In this document: in pieces, positions 1-9,201 of the stretch
How the letters are laid out: each line of letters opens with the position of its first letter
Numbering within the stretch: position 1 is the first letter of the stretch
Assembly: GCA_051294375.1 (NCBI GenBank)
Contig: CM119267.1
Location: 1,394,883-1,458,882 of the forward strand
DNA from: Paraspadella gotoi
Lineage: Eukaryota; Chaetognatha
DNA length: 64,000 nucleotides
Direction: 5' to 3'
Notes under the pieces: generated by a model
Told to the model about the DNA's origin: nothing
What the model saw: the letters and a program-made list of their open reading frames with translations, nothing else
Database searches by the model: none
Translations under genes and position numbers: made by a program

Positions 1-130
1 AATCTTAAATCCTAAACCTTAAACCCCAATCCTAAAACTTATTCTCTAACCCTAATCCCTAAATCTAAATCACTAACCAAATCCGTTTAATCCTTAAACT
101 AATCCTAAACTCTAATCTATGATCTAAATT
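1..130. repeat. Degenerate telomere-like (CCCTAA-type) repeats
   Basis: Irregular units such as taaacc, taatcc and taaccctaatccctaa fill the first 130 bases. They look like decayed interstitial telomeric repeats or a C/A-rich satellite. Nothing coding is visible before about 280. Confidence 0.5.
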
Positions 131-279
131 TTCGAATTTAAGATTAAAATGAAACGCTTTGAGAAAACAAGGACAAAACCTGTTTAGTCTTTGTGTCCGT
201 CTAACAACGTAAAAAGGCATGAAACAATGAATGAGGCCTCCCGACCTCTCATCTAGATCCCTCTGCATTCTGATGCAAG

Positions 280-562
280 AAGCTTGCGTTTCCTTTTTGT
301 CTGAAGAAGGCGAAGGAGTGATGGTGGAAGGAATGGGCGAATGCGATCTGTGTCAATACCCGTTGGACAAGGGAGACCCAGATTGCAAGTCTTCGTCAAA
401 GGTAAAGATTAGAGAAGGTTAAGAGTTTCAGAGGGTGAAGTTTGAGAAAGAGAAAGAAAAAAAGGAAAGAGAGATAAGAGAGGGAGAGAAAAAAAGAGAG
501 GGGGAAAAAGAAAGAGAGACAGACAGACAGAAAGATAAAAAGAGAGAAATAAAAAGAGAGAA

Positions 563-617
<55 letters not shown>

Positions 618-1800
618 AAGGTTATTGTCCTCAATTTTTTTTCTTCAATTTTTTGCTCTTTTTTCTTCTTCCTCTTCTCCTCCTTTACAACCCATCTCCT
701 CTTCCTCCCTCTCTCTCTCTCCCTCTCTCTTCCCCTCTCCCCATCTCTTCTCCCTCAACTTATCAGCTCTACCGATGGTATTTCGACATGGCAAGTCAAA
801 CTTGTCTCGAGTTTGAATTCTCTGGCTGCAACGGAAACGCCAACTCGTTTGACGACCGGTTCACGTGCGTGGAGAGATGCCAGTTCCATCGGGAGGGAAA
901 GTCGACGGTGGAATGGCTCGACGAGGATTGCCTGCACACGAGGAGAGGGGGAGAATATTGGGGAGGAGGATGAAGAGCGCGACGGGTGAGATGAAGGGGA
1001 GGGGGAAGAGGAGGAAGGGATTCTCACAAATTCTTTGTCAGACAAGCACCAAGCTTGTCATTATGTCATCCTTCCACCAGGGAACACCTGTCAGTCGTGG
1101 CGCCTGGCCTACACCAAAGCCAACGTACGGCTCTCGGTTCTCTCTCGGCTTTTGCCGGACGAGACCGGATTCATAGGAGCAAAGAATTTCTGCCGGAATC
1201 CCGGCAACATCGCCGATCAGCCATTTTGTCTCGTCAAGGATCCCAAAACCGGTAAGGGTCAGAATCTGTTGTGTTCGCGAGGGAGGAAGTGATTCTTGTC
1301 TTGTTAGTTGCGCAGCGAGTACTCGCGGAGCAACCTATGAAGTCACTTTTCGGTCGGTCTGTCAGTCGGTCGGTCGGTATGTCTGTCCGTCCCACTTATG
1401 TTAAAAATATATATAGTTGGTTGCTCTTTTGTTGAGACAGAAAAAACCTCAAATCTAAGGGACTGCTAGCGCCGCCTTCAGGAAATCCTAAAACTATAAG
1501 GAATAAAAGATGAAATTTTGATGCAGTGCATGTCATAAATACACGGGATAAGAAAGTTATGTAGTCATGTTATGTCACGTCATGTCATGTCACGTCATGT
1601 TATGTCATGTAACAAAAAATACACATGATAAGGCAGACTGTGGCGCAACACTTTTGAATTACCGTTTTTATTTTTAAATATTTTTTCATGACGACTTAGG
1701 GGAGGACAAAGTTTATGAACAAGAATACATTTTATACATTGTAATTGTTATCAATTATTTTCTATGAACGGAAAATGAGGTTATGAATACAACAGAGAGA

Positions 1801-1844
<44 letters not shown>

Positions 1845-3966
1845 GATGATGATGATTGACACGTAAATTAACTTTGGCAGAAATTTACAGCTTCGAAAAA
1901 TGCGAAATTCCTATTTGTCGTATTCAACCTCATATGCACGGATCTGGAATTGAGTTGGACGACGAAGTCTGTCTTTATAGGTCAGTCAGTCGATCGGGTT
2001 TCTCAACTGCGTATTATTGTATTAACTTTTCAACTACAATTTCACTTACCAACCTCAACGTGACATCTCACAGACCAAAGGGTCTCGAATATCGAGGTCC
2101 CATCAACAAAACCGAATCGGGGAAGCCTTGCGTCGTTTGGGACAAAGTTGTGGCGAAACATTGGAGATTGAGAAATCTGTGGAAGTACATGCCCGAGCAA
2201 TCCAGGTGTCTGTATGTCTGGCTATTTATAGGTCTATTTATCTGGCCGTCTGTCTAATATTCTTTCTCTCTGGTTATTTTTCTGTTTGATAACTATTTCT
2301 CCCTCAATATCTCTTTCAGTTTATCGTCTGACTTTCTTTAAGAATGTCTGACTGTCCGTCTCACAAATAATGTTGCAGATTAATTTCAAATTTCAGATGA
2401 AATTGAGTTCCTCAAGCTCATTTGCATATTGTATTCTGTTTAAGCTTTGATAAATTTTTATTTTATTGTTATTTTGGCGAATGATCATGTTTGTCTGTGG
2501 TTCAATTTATAGCTACATAATTAATGGTTTAACTAACATAATTAATGGTTTAGTTATCATAATTAATAGTTTAAATTATCATAATTAAGGCATCGATTAA
2601 TGCTTTTCAGATCAAAATCCAATCTGGCTGATCACACGAATCATTGTCGAAATCCAAATGGGAAATCTCGTCCTTGGTGTTTCACCGACGTGGAGACGAT
2701 GAAATGGGATTACTGCGCGGTGAGAGGGAGAGACAGAGAGAGAGACAGATGGATGAGACAGAGATAGGCCAGGTAATCAATGGCGGACGATGGATATAGA
2801 TTATACAGGCAGACTGAGAAATAGAAAGTTAAATCGATATGTAAAAAGATAGACAGATAGACTAAGTCTTAGAAGAGGCTTTTTATTTCGACGATGTCCT
2901 TGCCTCCTATCCTATCCTCCTATCCTATCCTCTTCTTCTATACTCCTATCCACCTATCCTATCCTATCGCAGGTCCCTCTCTGCTCCGACCTCCTCCACG
3001 AGATGGTCCAAATCCTTCTCAACAACATCAACTTTCTCGATCGATACTCGGAAGATGTCGCCACGAATTCCCGCGCTTTCGTCGAGACTCATTGTGGGAG
3101 AAGATTCTTTAATCTGCAAGAGATTTACAAGCACAGGTCAATTCTTTGCAAGAGATTTACAAGCACAGGTCAATTCTTTGCAAGAGATTTACAAGCACAG
3201 GTCAATTCTTTGCAAGAGATTTACAAGCACAGGTCAATTCTTTGCAAGAGATTTACAAGCACAAGTCAATTCTTTGCAAGAGATTTACAAGCACAGGTCA
3301 ATTCTTTGCTTGATCCGCGCGACCCATCCACCTTCTCTTCTTTTTTTTTTAAAACTCCACCGTACCCAACTGTACGCCGACCCGATTCCCTCTCACGTTC
3401 AGACTGCGCTACAGTGACGCCGCTTATCGCGACTTTGGATTTCACGGCGCCGCACCTTGGACGGCGTCACTTAGATTCCACGGGAGTCACTTTTGTACCG
3501 GCGCTCTTGTTTCGCCGAGATTCGTTCTCACCGCCGCTCATTGCTTCAAGGTGGGGGGGGGGCGTCTGTCTGTGTTTCCATCTGACGGTCTGTCTCTTAA
3601 TCTTTTCTGTCAGATTGACTGTCACTCGATTAATCCATCGGACTGTATGTCTGTCTGACTGTCTCTATGTCCGTCTTGACTGTCTTTCTCTCTGCCTGCA
3701 ATCTCTCTTGTTTATTTGTCTATCTATATAAGGTATGTCTATTTTCCTGTCTGTCTGTCCCTCAATCTTTGGGCTTGCCCGTCTCTTTGTATATCCGCCT
3801 GACTTTTTGCCAGTCTTTCGGTCTGTCTGTCTGTCTGTCTGTCTGTCTGTACGAGATTGCGATTCTATTTCTTAGTCCGCTTGTCTTTCTGTCTGTTTCA
3901 TTCAGAGTGATCCTCGCATGGAGATTCCTTCTGCTTGGGAAGTTCATTTGGGTCGTCATCGTCTCA

Positions 3967-4006
<40 letters not shown>

Positions 4007-5722
4007 AGACACAGTCATCAAAATCGCTGACGGAATAATCGTTCACCCGAAGTTCGAGATGAACGGAATTCACGGAGGATCGGATATCGGTTCGAGTCGA
4101 GTCATTTGTGATTTCCTGTTGTGATAAGATTGCACGGAGTGAGTATTGTTAAAAGAGAATTTGTTATGGTTTAATTTAACTTAAGATCGTGATAATTGGG
4201 AAGACTCAGTGAAGGAAAATGAAGAAACTGGGAAGACAAAATTTATTCAGAAAAAGTACAATATGTACAATTGTACATTGTACAATAATCGAATTCGTTA
4301 TTATTCTCTACTTAAATGGAAATTACTAAAAAAACGTCTATACTAAATTTACGACGTTTTGTAAATTTACTAAATTTTCTGCATTTTTTTTCATTTTATA
4401 ATTTTTGCAATTTACTATAAAGTTTATAAACGTTAGTTTTTGACGATAACAGAATTAAAATTATTTTAAACATGGTGATTAATTAATTTTTCTTTTTTTT
4501 TTGTTCAGCTTTGATTTCGATTCCAAAATTGACGAAGAACGAATTTAATCATTACATTCACTACATTTGTTTACCTGGTGAGTCTGACTTGGTTAGCTTG
4601 GCGGGCTCGACCCGGTAAATCTTACACTTAAGGCCACAGTCTATGAGGCCACTTAAGGCCACAGTCTATGATGCCACTTAAGGCCACAGTCTCTGAACGT
4701 GTACCTAATGTAATGTTGGGGATTGAAGCTGATTGAGTGGAATAGATGAGGTTGGTGGAGTGGGATTGAGAAGATTGATGTAGTGAAATTAACGAGGTTG
4801 ATGTAGTGGGAGAGACGACGATGATGTAGTGGGATGGGCTAATTGCTTTACCGATGATGACGCAAAGAAAAACAAAGAAATTCGATTCTGTTGTTTAGGA
4901 ATTAAACGTTAATGATTTACCGATGGAGAAAGGAGGAGTAAGAGGAGGGGGAGGATGAGAAAGAGGAGGAGAAGGGAGGGTAAGAGGAGAAAGAGGAGAA
5001 GAGGGGGAGGAGGAGGAAGAGAGGGAGAAGGAGAAGGAAGAGGAGAAGGAGGGGGGGAAGAGGAGAAGGAGCAGAATGAGGAGGAAGAGGAGGAGAAGGA
5101 GGGGAGGAGAGGAAGAGGAGGAGAAAGAAGAGGAGGAAGAGGAAAAAGAGGAGAAGGAGGAGGAAGAGGAAGATGAGAATGATGAAGAGGACATGACTCT
5201 GCCTAAAACAAAATTACGTTTTCGTTCATTGATAACGATGACGATAGAGAAAACCACCATAATAATCAATTGACCATAATAATTAATTAATTACTCTTGA
5301 CGAAAAATATCTAAATAAAAACAATTGGTGAAAATAATGTAAACAGCGAAGTTTTAATCTTATTTATTAATGTTTAAAGATTTAAGATTAATTATTCATT
5401 TTTCTTTTTCTCCTTAAGACAAACTGGACGATTATCACGAGGAAGAATGCCACCTGTCAGGCTGGCATCTGGTCACAGGTGCCGACGAAGACGACGACCG
5501 TCTTAAACATCTCAAACTTCCGGTCAGATGCAGATGTCGGAGATTAATTGGCTTAATGGACTAATTTTTATAAAGTTAATGCTGATACATTACAAAGAAA
5601 AGAACTACTATTTAGTCCAAATACTTTGTCATACGTTTTATTTAGGTTTTACTTTTTTTCTTTCTTCAACATCCGTCTCACCTTGACTTTCATTAACTCC
5701 AATGACCAATCTATTTCTACTC

Positions 5723-5819
<97 letters not shown>

Positions 5820-6435
5820 ATTCTCAACGCGCAAGAATGCAACAAAAAGTTTTCCGAGGGAAACTTCGTTTTGGATTCGCAAATTTGCGTTGGTGAGAAT
5901 TTTTGATAATATTAACTAATCTATTTTAATTTAATTCTATTTCCAAAAAGTTTCTCTTTCCCTCGTCCACAAATTTCGGTTTCTGTTTTCTTCCAAAACA
6001 AGATTGTTTTTTTCCGAAACAAATTCTAATGACCCCAAAAATTAGAAAACGTCAATCATCGTTTGAACAAATTTGTCGCAATTTTCGAGCCAAATTGATC
6101 GAACACAATTTCGGCCATATTTTCTAAAAGCGTCCAATTTCTTCTTAAAATTAGAATTAAAATAGTTTTTTAATTCAAATATGATAAACATAGGGTTAGG
6201 TTTAAGGGTTAAAGATTTATTTAAATGTTTAATTAAGGATTACCTCAGTTTTTGATCTGTTGGTCTGTCTTTCTGTCTATCCATCTATTTATGAGTCTGT
6301 CCCTCTGTTAAGCTGAGGTATGTTAAAGTAAGATAAGAAACATAAATTTGTTACAGAAAATGGCACCAGCAACTGAATCATCAGTTTTCAGAGATCCAAT
6401 CAGAAATGAAGAGACTGATTTAGGATTCTGAGGAG

Positions 6436-6467
<32 letters not shown>

Positions 6468-6720
6468 AGAGGAGGAGGCAATGAAAGTGAAGTTTAGGCA
6501 TTAAAGCATTTGAGCATTAGAGCATGAAAGCATCGAAGCCTACAGCCGTGATTTTATTTCATCCATTTTGCGGTTAAATTTAAACTTTTTTTTTTCTAAT
6601 CCGGTTATATGTTTGGTTAATTCAAGAGAGAGAGAGCGACTGGGCATTGAGAGAGAGAGAGAGAGATTGACTTAGCCGCTGGGCGTTGTGAGTAGAAAAG
6701 TCAATCTCCATTTTCTTCGT

Positions 6721-6783
<63 letters not shown>

Positions 6784-8225
6784 GTACCCCACTTCCCTCC
6801 CATCAGGCGGCGACGAAGCGGAACGGTCCGCCTGTCAAGGAGATTCAGGCGCTGGAATTTCCTGTCAACATCAAAGATCTCAGAACAGAGTCGATTCCCT
6901 TTCAATGTTAAGAGAATTAAAAATTTTAAATTAGTATTAATCAAGTTTTACCCCGTGTCCGTTCACGAGTGATACAAAAAAAGTCTTTACTATACTTTAA
7001 CTTTTTAATAAACATTATTCAGAAGTATATCATTAGTTGGAGTACTACTTGACGTTTTTAGTCGGATCAGCAGATCTCGACTCGATAATTCACTTTGTCG
7101 GTCCGTCGGTCCACCCCCTCAATCTTGTCGGGCATTCACTTATATCATGTCAGAACATCGAATTATGATAAATTATGCAAAAAAAATAATGTCCGTCCGT
7201 CCGTTTGTCTGTCTGTCCATCTGTGTCCATCCGTCCCACCTTAGCAAAAAACACCAATTACTCGTGATTGAATGGATGGATTTGAATAAAGTTTTGTGTG
7301 TGGGTAGGGAAGTGTGTGATTGAGCTTGATATAAAGTTTCGATGGAATCGTCCGAGTGGAAATGAGTTAAAATGAAAAAAATAAACTATCTATTTCACTA
7401 TTTGATTATGTTGTTTTTTATTGTTTATTTTTATATTAAATTAAAATTCAAGCTGCATTAATTAATTATTAATAAATAAGTAATTAATTAATTATTAATT
7501 ATTTGTATTATTTTATGATTGAGAGGCGAGACAATGTGGAAAACGATTTTGACACGAAGAAAAAAAAGTTAATAATGATCGTGGGCAGATCCGGCATTGT
7601 TTGCTCAAACTTGTTAATTAACATATCATACCAAAGACTGTCCAAAGTCATGGGCAAGATAGCTTATTTATTAAATGAATGGATGTATTTTATATTGGTT
7701 GTACCAATTTCATATTAATTTTTTTTATGAGGCTAGACATAGATTAAATGAGATTCAAAATTAAATCAAACAAGTCAGTCACGTTAAAAATGTTTTATCT
7801 TTCTCCTAAATCATTGAATTTTAGTTTTACAATTTAACATAAGTAATAGACGTCATTTAAATTATTTTCTGTAGAGGAAAATAAAATTAAAAAAAAATTA
7901 TTTCCAGTGACCTTCAATTCTTAAGAGTTTTTATGGCCAACGTTGAAAGGGAATCGAATATTGACTCTCTCTCTCTCTCTCATTGTCGCCATCAGGGAAG
8001 GAAAGAGGTGAGTTAATTGGACGAGGAGGAGGGGAGAAAGGAGAGAGAGATAGAGAGATAGATAGAGAGAGAGAGAGAGTTATTTTTATCCCCCTTCATC
8101 AGGATCGGTTCTCTGTCGCCGGAGTGGTTTCATCCGGAGTTCGATGCGGAGAAAAAGGAAACCCGGGAGTTTACACTGACGTCACCGCCTTCGCTGATTG
8201 GATAAACGCTCACCTGTGGACCTGA
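280..8225 (+). CDS. Secreted Kunitz - kringle - kringle - S1 serine protease (5' end missing)
   Basis: Exons read from the sequence: about 280-401, 767 to about 907, 1042-1251, 1881-1980, 2074-2205, 2611-2719, 2973-3136, 3403-3550, 3906 to about 4138, 4509-4577, 5419-5522, 5820-5892, 6807-6889, 8103-8225. Junction phases agree from 1042 to 3906 and from 4509 to the TGA at 8223-8225. Domains in order are Kunitz (six Cys), kringle 1 (FCRNPG, KCEIPIC), kringle 2 ([21 protein letters not shown]), a linker, then an S1 peptidase with LTAAHC (His57), GGSDI (Asp102) and QGDSGAG (Ser195). Kringles and Kunitz domains are disulphide-bonded extracellular modules, so the product is expected to be secreted or cell-surface. 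No signal peptide is visible; the gene starts left of the window or in an unrecognised exon. Unresolved points are the donor of exon 2 and the 3' boundary of exon 9, where indels are likely. A pearl-like transposon lies in the last intron. Confidence 0.85.
331..907 (+). other. Kunitz/BPTI domain (two exons)
   Basis: The first exon ends with [17 protein letters not shown] at 401 followed by gtaaag. The second starts at 767 after tatcag with [13 protein letters not shown] and continues to FTCVERC. Spacings C3-C4 (7), C4-C5 (12) and C5-C6 (3) are the BPTI values. C1-C2 and C2-C3 are each two residues longer than in BPTI. The residue after the second Cys, which is P1 in Kunitz inhibitors, is Lys; this would suit a trypsin-like target, although the longer loop weakens that inference. 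The reading frame stays open to a TGA at 971-973. A strong donor at 983 is out of frame with the Kunitz reading, so a one-base error in the G-rich run around 945-970 is possible. Confidence 0.8.
440..765. repeat. Purine then pyrimidine simple-sequence intron (GA)n / (CT)n
   Basis: The intron between the two Kunitz exons is a GA-rich tract (440-620) followed by a CT-rich tract (650-765), which acts as the polypyrimidine tract of the acceptor at 766. The long open frames here are low-complexity shadows. Confidence 0.85.
1042..1970 (+). other. Kringle domain 1 (exons 1042-1251 and 1881-1980)
   Basis: Six cysteines fit a kringle: HQACHY, NTCQSW, NFCRNPG, PFCLV, then across the intron FEKCEIPIC. 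The donor at 1252 (gtaagg) and the acceptor ending at 1880 (ggcag) join in phase 1. The first inter-cysteine stretch is shorter than usual for a kringle, so some N-terminal sequence may be lost at the unresolved upstream junction. Kringles bind protein or lysine ligands in vertebrate haemostatic proteases; the ligand here cannot be read from the sequence. Confidence 0.75.
1303..1650. repeat. (GTCY)n tract and TATGTCACGTCATG-type short repeats
   Basis: 1345-1395 carries GGTCGGTCTGTC-like tetranucleotides as in the pearl-like elements. 1560-1612 is a short tandem of ATGTCACGTC/ATGTCATGTC units. Both lie in the intron between the kringle 1 exons and may mark an old transposon. Ends were not found. 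Confidence 0.4.
1969..2984 (+). other. Kringle domain 2 (four exons)
   Basis: Reading VCLYR, then [38 protein letters not shown] and VPLC gives all six kringle cysteines and the conserved RNP and PWC motifs. Exons 1881-1980, 2074-2205, 2611-2719 and 2973-3136 join in phases 2, 2 and 0 with GT-AG borders throughout. It is closer to the textbook kringle than the first one. Residues after VPLC ([20 protein letters not shown]) form a linker, probably helical, that leads to the protease domain. Confidence 0.85.
3117..3308 (+). repeat. 32-bp minisatellite, six copies, spanning a splice donor
   Basis: Six head-to-tail copies start at 3117, 3149, 3181, 3213, 3245 and 3277. Each unit holds the exon end AAGCACAG followed by gtcaat, so the 5' splice site used by the kringle/protease linker exon is present six times. 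Copy 5 has A for G just before GT. Because 32 is not a multiple of three, use of later donors would shift the frame; only the first (exon end 3136) gives the phase 2 needed to join 3403. Confidence 0.9.
3969..4010 (+). repeat. (GAC)n coding run: 12 Asp in the protease domain
   Basis: Twelve GAC codons followed by GAA and GAC lie in frame between HRLN and TVIKIADG, in a surface loop of the S1 domain. GAC trinucleotide arrays recur in this window (22.4, 26.6, 47.27, 60.3, 60.5, 61.0, 61.3 kb). Confidence 0.9.
4930..5190. repeat. GGA/GAA-rich purine tract in an intron
   Basis: Low-complexity purine sequence between the protease exons at 4577 and 5419. Open frames on both strands (poly-Glu/Arg or poly-Ser/Leu) are compositional. 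Confidence 0.85.
5734..5819. repeat. (CT)n microsatellite ending in a splice acceptor
   Basis: About 42 CT dinucleotides run straight into CAG, with the protease exon ILNAQEC starting at 5820. The microsatellite itself is the polypyrimidine tract. Confidence 0.95.
7060..7614 (-). mobile_element. Pearl/HINE-like non-autonomous element, copy C1
   Basis: On the minus strand it starts ACAAGTTTGAGCAAACAATG, then CGGATCTGCC, and ends GATCCGACT at 7060. Inside are a (GTCY)n tract (about 7190-7240) and one block with the shared GTGTGTGGGTAGGGAAGTGTG motif. It lies in the last intron of the protease gene and encodes nothing. Asymmetric inverted ends, a 3' stem-loop and (GTCY)n are features of DINE-1/HINE elements. 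Confidence 0.7.
7625..7722 (+). repeat. Dispersed repeat family R2, partial copy
   Basis: Contains CCAAAGACTGTCCAAAGTCA, GGGCAAGATAGCTTATTTAT and TTGGTTGTACCAATTTCAT, which recur near 9.4, 20.5, 34.2, 54.0 and 63.5 kb. It begins just after copy C1. Confidence 0.7.
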
Positions 8226-8332
8226 TTGGCCGAATCGATTCATTCCAAACGCTTATTGGCGGTATTAACTGAACAACAATTAGTGGCGCTCATTGGCGGG
8301 ATTAACTTATTAATGGCTGGGATTAGACGAAC

Positions 8333-8338
8333 AATAAA
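8333..8338 (+). terminator. Likely polyadenylation signal AATAAA of the protease gene
   Basis: AATAAA lies about 108 bases after the TGA at 8225, within an imperfectly repeated 3' region in which ATTGGCGG recurs. No cleavage site can be seen directly. Confidence 0.45.
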
Positions 8339-8469
8339 TCTTGCTGCTTATTAATCATTGGCGGAGCCACTGAAACTTATATGCTTTAAATTAATACACA
8401 CATACTTAACATTTTAAAAGCGAATTAATTTTAGAGCGAATTAACGTGTTTTTATAGTTTTTAGTTTTT

Positions 8470-8522
<53 letters not shown>

Positions 8523-8700
8523 ACTCTTTCAAATCCGGCGCTTTTAGTTTTGACGTTTCGACGCCCATCGACGTCGCTAACGAGAGTTTTGACAGAAAAA
8601 CCGACGCCGCGCGACGAAAAGGCGCCGCCTGCTTCTCGCCGGCGTCTCAAGCGTGTTGCGTGATGAATGACGCCGCGTCTGTTGCCATGACAACTAAAGT
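8470..8700. other. (CT)n microsatellite and CpG-rich block between convergent genes
   Basis: 8471-8521 is mostly CT. 8530-8690 is unusually CpG-rich for this window. On the minus strand 8521-8646 is open (AASVFLSKLSLATSMGVETS in part) and could be a terminal exon, but no partner exon was found. A CpG-rich regulatory stretch is equally possible. Confidence 0.3.
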
Positions 8701-9201
8701 GGAGAGAGAGAGTGATTGAAAAAAAAATTTGAGGGTAAAAACGTATGTATGGGAAAACAGAGAAGATAAAGGAATAAAAAAGAAAGCTTAAAAATGTAAA
8801 ATTTAAAAAAAAGACGATTTTGTTGATATCAATGATAGGATCTCTTACAGATTGACTTATTCACCAAGGTGCGTGTGGCCACAATGTGAATAAATGAATT
8901 AACGGCTTAAGTTTCACTTCTGGTTCACTAGGTGACTTAAAGTCGTGACATCGAGCGACGAGATGTGATGGAAGTTTAAGGAAAGCGGCAAGAAGTGATA
9001 AAGTGTAGTGATAGGTCTCCGTGACATATCCCCGTGACAGATCCCCGTGTCAAGCAGACGCGAAAGGAAAAAAGAAGTTGAATAAAAAAAACAAAACAGA
9101 AACGTGAATTCATTTTAAAATAGAAAACGAATCAAAATGGAATATTTTATAATTGAATGAACCAATAGAGGAATAACATTAAGCAATATTTTCTAATGAC
9201 T
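8701..9201. other. Intergenic region downstream of OPRT
   Basis: AT-rich sequence between the convergent protease and OPRT genes. I see short direct repeats (gtgacatatccccgtgac-like, about 9020-9050) but no exon or polyadenylation signal that I trust. Confidence 0.4.

Larger units (their letters stand above)
3403..8225 (+). other. S1 serine-protease domain
   Basis: Visible in order: [28 protein letters not shown] (His57, donor follows at 3551), [12 protein letters not shown], a run of 12 Asp followed by Glu-Asp, [13 protein letters not shown] (Asp102), [17 protein letters not shown], a Cys-rich stretch ending [25 protein letters not shown] (Ser195) and [18 protein letters not shown] to [11 protein letters not shown] then TGA. 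The order and spacing are those of chymotrypsin-fold enzymes. Position 189, six residues before the active Ser, is Ser rather than the Asp of trypsin, so a trypsin-like Arg/Lys preference is not expected. The usual GDSGGP is GDSGAG. Confidence 0.85.

Noticed and set aside
3117-3308. In-frame protein repeat ([13 protein letters not shown]-like)
   Set aside because: The frame is only open because 32-bp units cycle frames; splice phase shows the array is intronic after its first eight exon-ending bases.
6889-7965. Short inverted similarity between 6890-6912 and 7938-7962 around GATTCCCTTTCAA
   Set aside because: Only about 14 bases match cleanly; too little to claim an element, although it lies in the same intron as transposon C1.
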